Origin: Nitrosospira sp. NpAV
GTDB taxonomy: Bacteria; Pseudomonadota; Gammaproteobacteria; Burkholderiales; Nitrosomonadaceae
Assembly (NCBI RefSeq): GCF_000832065.1
Contig: NZ_JXQM01000017.1
Span: 35,447-99,446 of the forward strand
Direction of reading: 5' to 3'
Length of the DNA: 64,000 nucleotides
Shown: piece after piece, positions 57,104 through 64,000 of the stretch
Layout of the letters: every line of letters starts with the position of its first letter
Position numbering within the stretch: position 1 is the first letter of the stretch
The notes under the pieces: generated by a model
What the model was told of the DNA's origin: nothing
Database searches by the model: none
Seen by the model: only the letters and a program-made list of their open reading frames with translations
Translations under genes and position numbers: made by a program

Positions 57104-58609
57104 TTATTTTCCTGGAGACGAGCGCGAGAGGCTGGCACGTACGGACACAATAATCTCCGTAAGCCGCCCAGCGGTCAGTCCACTCGCCTCCAGCGGAAGT
57201 TCGTCGTGTGGGAGCGAGTGCAACAACGCCAATGCATTGTCAAAATGCCTTTCCGCCTCGTGACGTCGGCCTTGCGATAAACACAGGTTACCCAACGCGA
57301 AATGGGCAAGCACAAAATCCGGATCGAGATAAAGCGTGCGCACCAGCGACTGTGCTGCAATTTCGACCTGCCCCAGCTCCTGATGTATTGTTGCCAGAAG
57401 ATAATGAGCTGCCGGATAGAGTTTGTTGGCAGCGATTGCTTTTTCACACCACTTGACAGCTTCGGCATGCTCACCCAGATTGGCATGGTAGTGGGCTGTC
57501 CGGCAGAGCTTGTCAAGATTCTCATGGCTCTCTGGATTGATTTCGATATGCCGCGCCTCTGCGGATTGAGCCGGCGGGTTCGTTACCGCTGACGATGCCT
57601 CCGTTTGGATGCCGTTCATCGAGAACGATATTTCCTTATCCTGAAAAAAGGAAATTTGCGCCAAAGCAGGTGCCTGCACGCGCGAAGCATTGGATAACGG
57701 ATCAGCCATTGAGGCTGAGTATTCAATTATGCTTCTCTGCGATTCTTGGCTTTTGGCCTTTTGATAGAGAATCGTTCCGGGAAATGGGGTAGCCTTGAAC
57801 TGAGGAAACAGGTGGTTTGAGACTTCTACCGGACTTACGATGAGCCATCCACCATTGACGAGTGACCGGTGGAAATTTTGTCCAATCTTCTGTACCCATT
57901 CCGGACTGAAGTACATCAGCACGTTGCGGCAGAAGATCACATCCATCGCACTGGTGTTATTGGTGAGTGAGGGGTAGGTGTCCTCAGCGAGATTGAGGTA
58001 GGAGAAAGTTACACGTTTACGAATATGCGGCAATATCTCGAAATGTCCTTTTTTTCGTCGTTTGAAATATCGCTCCTTGATCCAGGCTGGCGTTTCACGA
58101 AATGACCACTCGCTATAAAGCCCCTCGGCAGCCTTTTGTAAAAACATCGGGTTAATGTCGGTGGCCAGGATGGTTGCGTTCCATTCCCCGGAATGCCCGA
58201 TCAGCCGATCAAGCAGCATTGCGATCGAGTAGGGCTCCTCGCCTGTGCAGCAGCCCGCGCTCCAGATCCGTAATTGCCGGTTGGAATATGCGCAGGTGCG
58301 TAGCAATTCCGGAAATATACGTTCCTCAAGTATGGTGAAATTGTTTTTCTCGCGGAAGAAGTAAGTCTCGCCAACAGTCAGATAGGAAGCGAGTATCTCG
58401 ATCTGTCTACGCGTCCACGTTGCGGATAGAAGCTGGCGGACACATGTTTCCGGGCTCCCCACACCCAGCGCGGGCGCGGCGGCAGTAATTCCGCGCTCGA
58501 GATCAGCCCAACGTTTTTCCGGGTAATACAAGCCCATCCGCACAGAAAGCAACTCGCTTAGCTGGGACAATAGTGGATAGGGAACATTGAATTGCATACT
58601 TGGCTTCAA
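57104..58609 (-). CDS. CheR-type receptor methyltransferase with C-terminal TPR (WspC-like)
   Basis: The 501-residue protein has an N-terminal CheR methyltransferase (about residues 10-275) with SAM motif IWSAGCCTGEEPYSIAM, LATDINPMFL and DVIFCRNVLMYFSPE. A linker and a TPR region (about 365-480; CEKAIAANKLYPAAHYLLA, LDPDFVLAHFALGNLCLSQG) follow. CheR with TPRs is characteristic of Wsp-like systems. It overlaps the upstream CheW gene by four bases. Confidence 0.95.
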   Translation of the reverse strand: MKPSMQFNVPYPLLSQLSELLSVRMGLYYPEKRWADLERGITAAAPALGVGSPETCVRQLLSATWTRRQIEILASYLTVGETYFFREKNNFTILEERIFPELLRTCAYSNRQLRIWSAGCCTGEEPYSIAMLLDRLIGHSGEWNATILATDINPMFLQKAAEGLYSEWSFRETPAWIKERYFKRRKKGHFEILPHIRKRVTFSYLNLAEDTYPSLTNNTSAMDVIFCRNVLMYFSPEWVQKIGQNFHRSLVNGGWLIVSPVEVSNHLFPQFKATPFPGTILYQKAKSQESQRSIIEYSASMADPLSNASRVQAPALAQISFFQDKEISFSMNGIQTEASSAVTNPPAQSAEARHIEINPESHENLDKLCRTAHYHANLGEHAEAVKWCEKAIAANKLYPAAHYLLATIHQELGQVEIAAQSLVRTLYLDPDFVLAHFALGNLCLSQGRRHEAERHFDNALALLHSLPHDELPLEASGLTAGRLTEIIVSVRASLSRSSPGK

Positions 58610-59058
58610 GCGGTATCCAGTGCAACGTCCAAGGTATCTTCTTCTTTCAGAGAAAGAAACTTGTCCAGATTGTGGATCAGGATCAATCCATCCTTAAGCT
58701 TGATAATGCCTTCCAGATATTCGGCTTCCGGAAGAATACTTTCTGCCGGGATCTGGTTCTGCGCAGAACACTCGACAACTTCCGTGACCGCATCCGCCAC
58801 CAGTGCTATGGGGCGCCTTTTCGTATGCGCAAAAATAAGCCGGTCACTTAGGGAAATTTCTCGTTTTGGCAGATTAAAACGCTGCCGGATATTCATCACG
58901 GGGACGATCCGGCCGTATAAGTTGACTATGCCGAGCACGACTTCGGGTGCGCTTGACAGTGGAGTGACATGGACCATGCGCACGACTCTGTCCACCGCAG
59001 ACAAATGCAATGCATAGCGCTGATCATCCAGAATAAAGACAATATATTGATGGATCAT
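58606..59058 (-). CDS. CheW-domain scaffold protein (WspB-like)
   Basis: The 150-residue protein is a single CheW domain: FILDDQRYALHLSAVDRVVRMV, VLGIVNLYGRIVPVMNIRQRF, PIALVADAVTEVVE. It is the first gene of the seven-gene chemosensory operon and overlaps the CheR-type gene (ATGA). The promoter must lie in the 560-base gap upstream. Confidence 0.93.
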   Translation of the reverse strand: MIHQYIVFILDDQRYALHLSAVDRVVRMVHVTPLSSAPEVVLGIVNLYGRIVPVMNIRQRFNLPKREISLSDRLIFAHTKRRPIALVADAVTEVVECSAQNQIPAESILPEAEYLEGIIKLKDGLILIHNLDKFLSLKEEDTLDVALDTA

Positions 59059-59618
59059 TCTTGTGCCTAAATGAAACGATGTGGCATGACCGGCTTAGCC
59101 ATCCATTTATGGCCGGGAAGTATCAGGGGCGCCCGCAAAAATATGACCCTTGTATCCATGGTTAATGCCGCGTCTTTATTGCCAACCATGGCAAAGCGGA
59201 TGTTTGTAAGATTGATCTGTATAAGAAAACGGATGGGAGGATTAAGCCGATCATGTTTCATACCAGTATCGCGAGTCGATCCTCAACTCACCCGGACATT
59301 AAGACCTTCATATCCTGATTGATATATGCCACAGTTAGCCGGCAATCATTTTTGTGCTATGCGGCGATATCTTCCCGCCGCTTCCGTCTTTACCGCTGAT
59401 TGATGATAGGAGTGATGAGACTACAAAACGATAACTTTAAATAGCTGTAAAATCTTACAGGTGAGAAGAAAGATATCGGCGATATGGCGTGTAGTCGTTC
59501 GATAGCGAGGATTCCCGGAGGGGCTTTGGATCGAACTCCATAACCGCCTATTCTGGACGTATGGTCTGGAGCTATAAATCTTCGGGCGATTTATTCAGTC
59601 GTTCAGCCAGAGGTTGCC
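59059..59618. other. Divergent intergenic region of 560 bases
   Basis: It lies between the chemosensory operon (leftward) and the dienelactone-hydrolase-like gene (rightward). A short palindrome CTGTAA-AATC-TTACAG at 59445-59460 is a candidate operator. A frame at 59071-59322 has no ribosome site or similarity. No FliA-type (sigma-28) promoter was found by eye. Confidence 0.5.
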
Positions 59619-60416
59619 ATGAAAACTATTCTGCTATTTGTCATGTTGTTATTCGGTAGTTCGTGCGTGCAAGCCACCGTACGAGGTAAGGAGGTAACTT
59701 ATACCGTCGGCGATACCATCCTGAAAGGCTACATCGCCTATGACGACGCGATCGAAGGAAGGCGGCCTGGTGTGCTGGTGGTCCATGAATGGTGGGGTCA
59801 CGACGACCATGCGCGTAAACGCGCGATGATGTTAGCGGAGCTAGGGTATATTGCGTTGGCGCTAGATATGTATGGTGAGGGCAAGCAGGCTCACCATCCG
59901 GACGAGGCCGCAAAATTCTCGAGCGAGGTGGCAAAGAATTTGCCGCTGGCAAAAGCGCGTTTTGAGTCGGCAATGAAGTTACTGCGACAACAGAAGAATG
60001 TGGATGCGGAAAATATCGCCGCGCTGGGTTATTGTTTCGGTGGCAGTGTGGTGCTGCAGATGGCGCGCCTGGGCGAGGATTTAAAAGGTGTGGCGAGCTT
60101 CCATGGCGGCCTGGCAACGGAAACACCAGCGCAGCCGGGCAAGGTGAGGGCGCGAATTATTTCCTTTACCGGTACCGACGATCCCATGATTCCGGCCGGA
60201 CAAGTCGCGGCATTCAAGGAGGAAATGGACAAGGCTGGGGTAAAATACAAGGTGGTAACTTTTGCTGGGGTCAAGCATAGTTTTACCAACCCAGCCGCGG
60301 ACGAATACGGCCGCAAATTCAATTTGCCGCTTGCATACGATGCGGCGGCGGATAAGGTCTCGTGGGAAGAGGCTAAGGGTTTTCTGACTGATGTGTTCAA
60401 GATGAGTTCATACTGA
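59619..60416 (+). CDS. Secreted dienelactone-hydrolase-family protein
   Basis: The 265-residue protein has a signal peptide (ILLFVMLLFGSSCVQA) and the DLH catalytic triad: Cys in LGYCFGGS, Asp in GTDDPMIPA and His in GVKHSFTNP. VVHEWWGHDDHAR is the typical oxyanion region. Export is unusual for classical chlorocatechol DLH, so it is more likely a general periplasmic esterase. The ATG at 59619 follows a weak GAGG site. It converges with the DUF2325 gene. Confidence 0.9.
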   Translation: MKTILLFVMLLFGSSCVQATVRGKEVTYTVGDTILKGYIAYDDAIEGRRPGVLVVHEWWGHDDHARKRAMMLAELGYIALALDMYGEGKQAHHPDEAAKFSSEVAKNLPLAKARFESAMKLLRQQKNVDAENIAALGYCFGGSVVLQMARLGEDLKGVASFHGGLATETPAQPGKVRARIISFTGTDDPMIPAGQVAAFKEEMDKAGVKYKVVTFAGVKHSFTNPAADEYGRKFNLPLAYDAAADKVSWEEAKGFLTDVFKMSSY

Positions 60417-60466
60417 ACCAGCTCAAGGTGGATAAAAGTCAGTCTAGAATAGAGGTGCGGACTGGC

Positions 60467-61171
60467 TTAAAGCGCTGCAGCGGCCAGTACCTCCACACCC
60501 TTGCGGAACGTTGGCAAGCCAGAGCGTTCCAACATCGCGCAGGGTTTGCCAAAACGCATACAGTAACGCTTAACCGCGAAATAAATGGCATGGTTTACGC
60601 AATCTACCGGACAGATTACCGCATCGGCGCGGGTAAGTAGCGTGGGAAGATAGCTTATTTTTTCCTGGAGGTCGCCCCGATAAATTAAAAAGCGTCCACC
60701 CGATGTCTCGACGAGGTGACGGTATGCGGGATATAGGGCGGCACGCCCACCCACGCACAAGATACAAAGCCCCGCGAGACTGGAACGTCCGCAACCGGGC
60801 TCTTTCTCATCATTTGAGGCATGCTGTGGCGGAACAGCAGGGGTTTTTACCTTTATCAGCGGCATCCAATGGTCAGCGTGTGTGATAGGAGTTTGAGAAT
60901 GGGCTCCTTGGTCTTCCACGAGGGCAATACGTTTCGGCAACCTTTGTTGCTTATCCTTCGATTTCGACCGTGGGGTGGCATCTTCGCTGTCTGCCGAATG
61001 ATTATCCGTCGGTCCTGACTGTTTTAGGAGGCGCGTATCTTCACGACTCTTAAAAAGCCTTCTAACAACATGATCGAATTTTTCTTTCAGCGTCTGTTGT
61101 AAGCGGTTATGGAAGGTACTATGCCGCCGAGGGCAGTCCAAGGTTGACCTTTGTAGCAGATAATCAGACAT
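60467..61171 (-). CDS. DUF2325 domain protein
   Basis: The 234-residue protein has a basic, low-complexity N-terminal half and a C-terminal DUF2325 domain (about 135-234). That domain shows LCVGGRAALYPAYRHLVE, YRGDLQEKISYL and DAVICPVDCVNHAIYFAVKRYC. The fold looks like a Rossmann-type domain with conserved Cys and His. No enzymatic function is established for the family; a neighbourhood role in stress is inferred elsewhere. The N-terminal region (KEKFDHVVRRLFKSREDT) suggests nucleic-acid or partner binding. Confidence 0.85.
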   Translation of the reverse strand: MSDYLLQRSTLDCPRRHSTFHNRLQQTLKEKFDHVVRRLFKSREDTRLLKQSGPTDNHSADSEDATPRSKSKDKQQRLPKRIALVEDQGAHSQTPITHADHWMPLIKVKTPAVPPQHASNDEKEPGCGRSSLAGLCILCVGGRAALYPAYRHLVETSGGRFLIYRGDLQEKISYLPTLLTRADAVICPVDCVNHAIYFAVKRYCMRFGKPCAMLERSGLPTFRKGVEVLAAAAL

Positions 61172-61804
61172 GGGATATCCCCCTTAGGACTATAAGTGGA
61201 AGTGGATGACTTTGACGCAGCCAACATCTATGATTTTTCTGCTGATTCATTGTTACTCCAATGGGTAATCAAAAATTGGCGGCTTGTCAGGAGTTGTAGT
61301 CAGCTTGCGAAAGTGGTCAATGAAAGTTGTTAGCTATGTTTTTTTCCGGTACTCGGAAACACCTACCACAAAAAAATATCCTATCGACTCAGCAGCCACA
61401 CAGCGAACCAATTATTCGGAATAATGTGCGGTATCTATATAGTAATGAGAATAATTCTCATTATATTTAATATATAAATAATTGCAACATTAAATTGAAA
61501 ATATTTCCTTGCTGTCATCTCTCCAACGCAAGGCCAGGTATGGATATCTTTCCGATGTGAGGGGCACGCAATCAGAGAGCAGGATTATGGGGGGTTGAAG
61601 GCGGTCTCGTTTATATGTGCGGGTTGTTCCCAAAGAAGGAGTCGGGAGTTTATAGGAGCGGTGAGGCTAAAGATTACGCTTTGGTCTTCTGATACAGTCT
61701 CAGCCAGGATTGCCGGGCTGTGCATGAAGCGTGTTTGCGCGGCAATGCCGCATGCGTAGAAAAACAACCGCTTGACCCTTCCCCCATATCTGCCTCAAAT
61801 AGGG
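61172..61804. other. AT-rich gap with Fur-box-like palindrome, no supported gene
   Basis: More than 600 bases without a convincing gene; the section 61310-61520 is very AT-rich compared with the surroundings. A 60-codon minus-strand frame at 61585-61767 has no similarity that I can see. One striking palindrome is listed separately. Confidence 0.6.
61444..61462. promoter_or_regulatory. Fur-box-like palindrome (9-1-9)
   Basis: AATGAGAAT-A-ATTCTCATT is a perfect palindrome of 19 bases with the 9-1-9 form and the GAGAAT/ATTCTC core seen in many Fur operators. It stands in AT-rich DNA as in an iron-regulated promoter, but no transporter or receptor gene follows on either side within the gap. Confidence 0.7.
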
Positions 61805-62449
61805 CTATGAGCGTATCTTATCGGCTGCGGCGAAGTGCGCCATCTGATCGGCATGGGCCTTCTTGAATGAGGGGCGCTCTGTGATCCGCGTCACATAGGA
61901 TTCTGTCGCCGTTCGATCTCCGAAAGAACGAACTCTTGCCACGCGGAGAACATCGGCCATCAGCAGGTCTGCGACAGTGAAGCGGTCGGCGGCCAGCCAT
62001 TCTCGCTCCTTCAGGACTCTCTCCATGTGGTCAAGGCGGCTTTTCAACCAGCCGGTTAGATGGTTGTCCTCAGCGCCAGTCACTTCCAGGAACCACCAGG
62101 GAACTGTAACCATCTCGATCGAGTTGAGCGCGGCGATCGTCCATTGCAGCGTTTGGGCTTCTCCGACAGGATCGCGTGGCATTAGTTTCTCGCTTTTTCG
62201 GGCGAGATGCAGCAACCCCGCTCCGCTCTCGAATATTTCAAGTTCGCCATCGCTCAGGAACGGGATCTGACTGAAAGGTTGATGCGTCAAATGGTCGGCC
62301 CCCCGGTCGTTGAAAGGGACTGTTCGCACGGAATAGCCAAATCCCGCTTCCTCGCATGCCCATCTCAGCCGTATGTCGCGCACAAAACCACGGGGGCCTT
62401 CGGGCACCCAATCAAAGGTCCAAACGATCAGTTCGCTCATACTATTCAA
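61805..62449 (-). CDS. Glutathione S-transferase family protein
   Basis: The 214-residue protein has a GST N-domain (LRWACEEAGFGYSVRTVPF, the cis-Pro segment FSQIPFLSDGELEIFESGAGLLHLA) and a helical C-domain with LAADRFTVADLLMADVLRV. The opening residues (MNSMSELIVWTFDWVPEGPRGF) lack the canonical catalytic Ser or Cys motif of better-known classes. The start may be the first or fourth codon. It is the last full gene before the conjugation remnants and may be part of the same acquired segment. Confidence 0.9.
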   Translation of the reverse strand: MNSMSELIVWTFDWVPEGPRGFVRDIRLRWACEEAGFGYSVRTVPFNDRGADHLTHQPFSQIPFLSDGELEIFESGAGLLHLARKSEKLMPRDPVGEAQTLQWTIAALNSIEMVTVPWWFLEVTGAEDNHLTGWLKSRLDHMERVLKEREWLAADRFTVADLLMADVLRVARVRSFGDRTATESYVTRITERPSFKKAHADQMAHFAAADKIRS

Positions 62450-62551
62450 TCCATTCTAAACTTGGAACCGGATACTCTGCATTTGCGTGGCAAGCCGCGC
62501 GATGACAGGCGGCGCTGCGATATGGGGGGCCTCCGCATTGCCCGTCATCGG

Positions 62552-62830
62552 TCATACTCTATCATGCTGTTTCCCGCAAGACGGTGAAATTGCCGCCTTT
62601 GCATTCGGCGCCGAACGCCCGTTTTCCCTTATTGCCCTGAGCACATGGGTTTTTTCGCGGTCATCGCTTTTAAGTTTGTCGGCCATCCAGATCAGCGCGC
62701 CGTAGATGATGGCACGGCCGCCGCCGGTCAGGTTAACGACGCCGGATTTGACGACGAGACCGCCGAGCTCGATGAGGTGCCGCGTGCGCTTGCGGCGTGC
62801 GCTTTTGAGCAGTATCTGGTCGGTCGCCAT
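62552..62830 (-). CDS. TraD-like conjugal transfer protein
   Basis: The 92-residue protein resembles the small TraD proteins of conjugative and mobilisable elements: KSARRKRTRHLIELGGLVVK, then YGALIWMADKL. It is encoded divergently from the relaxase fragment at 62829, with overlapping starts in CCATGG. The C-terminus (after about residue 70) looks unusual for the family, so the gene may be truncated and read into other DNA. Likely a relic, not a working transfer gene. Confidence 0.65.
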   Translation of the reverse strand: MATDQILLKSARRKRTRHLIELGGLVVKSGVVNLTGGGRAIIYGALIWMADKLKSDDREKTHVLRAIRENGRSAPNAKAAISPSCGKQHDRV

Positions 62831-62882
62831 GGCGATCTACCATATCTCCGTTCAGGTTATCGGACGTGCGGCGGGCGGCTGG
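62829..62882 (+). pseudogene. 5' fragment of a TraA/MobA-type relaxase gene
   Basis: The plus-strand frame starts MAIYHISVQVIGRAAGG, matching the N-terminus of TraA relaxases of IncP/Ti-type elements (MAIYH followed by a Ser/Arg-Ala-Gly stretch). After about 18 codons similarity ends and the frame runs into tRNA-Ser. The catalytic motifs are absent. This is the broken end of an element, with the divergent traD gene beside it. Confidence 0.6.
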
Positions 62883-62951
62883 GCCCTGACCACGACTTCT
62901 CGCTCGTGGCGAACGGCAGCGCAAACGCAGTGCCCCACACAGGGCTTGAAA

Positions 62952-63043
62952 TGGCGGAGAGAGAGGGATTCGAACCCTCGGTACGGTTGAAGCCGTACGC
63001 ACGCTTTCCAGGCGTGTACCTTAAACCACTCGGCCATCTCTCC
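62952..63043 (-). tRNA. tRNA-Ser (anticodon GGA)
   Basis: The minus-strand sequence folds as a class II tRNA with a long variable arm. The acceptor stem pairs GGAGAGA with TCTCTCC, discriminator G, and CCA is encoded (62952-62954). The anticodon loop reads CTGGAAA, anticodon GGA, decoding UCC and UCU. The T arm GAGGG-TTCGAAT-CCCTC is intact. Serine is supported by the long variable arm. The 3' end faces the conjugation remnants, a typical integration site. Confidence 0.96.
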
Positions 63044-63084
63044 CATTGATGGAATCCCCTGCCGGGAACCCGGCGGGGGCGCAA

Positions 63085-63113
63085 AGAATAAACCAGAATG
63101 GCGTTTCCAGCAA
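63085..63113 (-). promoter_or_regulatory. Sigma-70 promoter of tRNA-Ser with GC-rich discriminator
   Basis: On the minus strand TTGCTG (63108-63113) and TATTCT (63085-63090) are 17 bases apart, followed by a G/C run (GCGCCCCCG). That GC-rich discriminator is the usual mark of promoters under stringent (ppGpp) control, as expected for a tRNA gene. Confidence 0.6.
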
Positions 63114-63216
63114 CTTTTCCGGTAGTATAGAGTGACATAATCTTTTGTCATCCACATAACTGATGGGTTATGTATTTGGCAGTGTCAAAAATTGAAACCG
63201 GGAGCAGGACTTTCTC

Positions 63217-63744
63217 ATGCAAATTAAATCACGTATTCGCACTATCGCGCATTATCCTCATGATGGCATCATGTTTCGGGACATTACGACGCTGCTTAAG
63301 GACCCGGTGGGGTTGCGTGCCACCATTCAGGAGATCACCGAGCGCTACAAAGCGTTAAAGATCGACAAAGTGGCGGGTATCGAATCACGTGGTTTCATCA
63401 TCGGCACGCCCGTTGCGTATGAGTTGGGCTTGGGTTTTGTACCGATCCGCAAAAAGGGGAAACTGCCCGCGGAGACACGCGGGCGCGATTATCAATTGGA
63501 ATACGGCAGCGACCGTATCGAGATTCATGTGGATGCCATTCAGAAAGGCGATCGTGTGCTACTGGTGGACGACCTTATCGCTACCGGGGGCACGGCGGAG
63601 GCCGCCGCCGCGCTGATAGAGGAAATGGGCGGAGAAGTAGTGGAATGCTGCTTTGTCATCGATCTGCCTGATATTGGTGGCAGATCCCGGCTGGAGAACC
63701 AGGGATTCAAGGTATTTGCGCTATGCGAATTCGAGGGTGATTGA
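63217..63744 (+). CDS. apt: Adenine phosphoribosyltransferase
   Basis: It makes AMP from adenine and PRPP in purine salvage. The 175-residue length is standard. The PRPP loop VLLVDDLIATGGT, GIESRGFIIG and FVPIRKKGKLPAETR are characteristic. The start follows GGGAGCAGGAC. It is divergent from tRNA-Ser, and convergent with the alginate-export-like gene at the edge. Confidence 0.96.
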   Translation: MQIKSRIRTIAHYPHDGIMFRDITTLLKDPVGLRATIQEITERYKALKIDKVAGIESRGFIIGTPVAYELGLGFVPIRKKGKLPAETRGRDYQLEYGSDRIEIHVDAIQKGDRVLLVDDLIATGGTAEAAAALIEEMGGEVVECCFVIDLPDIGGRSRLENQGFKVFALCEFEGD

Positions 63745-63849
63745 GCAATCCCAACTCGGGTGGCGCAATGCGCTTCGCTTATTGTCGCCCTATTATCTTC
63801 CGTACGCGGTTCATGCTTTGCTTATCAGTATGACAAGCGCCGATGTCTG

Positions 63850-64000
63850 TCAAAAGCGCATATTGTATTGGACGTAGAAGAGGTCTGGAGAGACGCCGGG
63901 GGCGGTGGTCTTGAGGAAATTGCCGGCGAAGAGTTTCGAGTAGCCGACCAGGATATCCTGTTGCCGGTTGACGTGGATATTGAAACGGAAGTCGATTTCA
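63850..64000 (-). CDS. C-terminus of alginate-export-like outer-membrane protein (partial)
   Basis: The last 49 codons of a leftward gene that begins outside the window. The visible protein ends ILVGYSKLFAGNFLKTT ... FYVQYNMRF with terminal Phe. This matches the last strands and end of alginate-export (AlgE-like) porins, where a GYxxFFAGxFI motif and FYVQ close the barrel. Terminal Phe fits insertion by the BAM complex. The exported substrate cannot be judged from the tail. Confidence 0.6.
   Translation of the reverse strand, partial: EIDFRFNIHVNRQQDILVGYSKLFAGNFLKTTAPGVSPDLFYVQYNMRF

Noticed and set aside
59071..59322. Plus-strand frame of 83 codons between the chemosensory operon and the hydrolase gene
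   Set aside because: No ribosome site and no similarity; the region should hold the promoter of the chemosensory operon.
61585..61767. Minus-strand frame of 60 codons in the gap near the Fur-type site
   Set aside because: No ribosome site or family; kept only as part of the gap description.
62955..63043. Frames reading through tRNA-Ser, including one with the string RERDSNPRYG
   Set aside because: This is the well-known false peptide from translating a tRNA gene.

Overview
The window reads as chromosomal DNA of a Gram-negative betaproteobacterium. The housekeeping gene order (panC-panB-deoxynucleoside kinase-folK-pcnB, recG with a ridA overlap, acnA, murA, apt) and protein style suggest the Nitrosomonadaceae, perhaps Nitrosospira. 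That placement is inference from gene content; no ammonia-oxidation gene lies here to settle it. I see no transposase, CRISPR array, rRNA or prophage. One tRNA gene, tRNA-Ser(GGA), is present.

Layout. 0-6 kb: end of an unknown membrane protein gene, a lipase-like hydrolase, an SDR protein with an altered active site, aconitase AcnA and a Crp/Fnr regulator. 6-18 kb: a Cys-rich lipoprotein with a Gly/Trp repeat, the pantothenate/folate/poly(A) polymerase run, an orphan ABC ATPase, recG-ridA, murA, a formylglycine-enzyme-fold protein and a retropepsin-like protease. 18-31 kb: a small secreted protein, EttA, then a complete type I secretion set (TolC, HlyD, ABC exporter) beside its probable 1190-residue substrate and a NarL-type response regulator. 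A broken copy of that regulator's 3' end lies on the other side of the substrate gene. 31-37 kb: a glutathione transferase, DjlA-like co-chaperone and an AttH-lipocalin/FtsX-permease/LolD-ATPase operon.

37-47 kb holds a compact group that looks like a stress, RNA-repair and NAD-salvage neighbourhood: phosphoribosyltransferase, PolX, archease-RtcB, universal stress protein, a hibernation-factor/cold-shock fusion, nicotinamidase-nicotinate phosphoribosyltransferase and an ADP-ribosylglycohydrolase-like protein. 47-48 kb holds a small acidic duplicated protein and an HxlR regulator.

48-59 kb is the most striking region: a one-direction chemosensory operon, CheW - CheR/TPR - CheW - chemoreceptor - CheA/REC - CheB - REC/GAF/GAF/GGDEF/EAL. 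Its parts match the Wsp surface-sensing system, but the WspR diguanylate cyclase is replaced by a protein with a degenerate GGDEF and an intact EAL domain. It may therefore lower cyclic-di-GMP where Wsp raises it. The receptor also lacks a recognisable HAMP domain.

59-64 kb: a secreted dienelactone-hydrolase-like enzyme, a DUF2325 protein, a long AT-rich gap with a perfect Fur-box-like palindrome, a second glutathione transferase, and a traD gene with the first codons of a traA relaxase next to the 3' end of tRNA-Ser, which looks like the scar of an integrated element. The window closes with apt and the end of an outer-membrane alginate-export-like protein gene.
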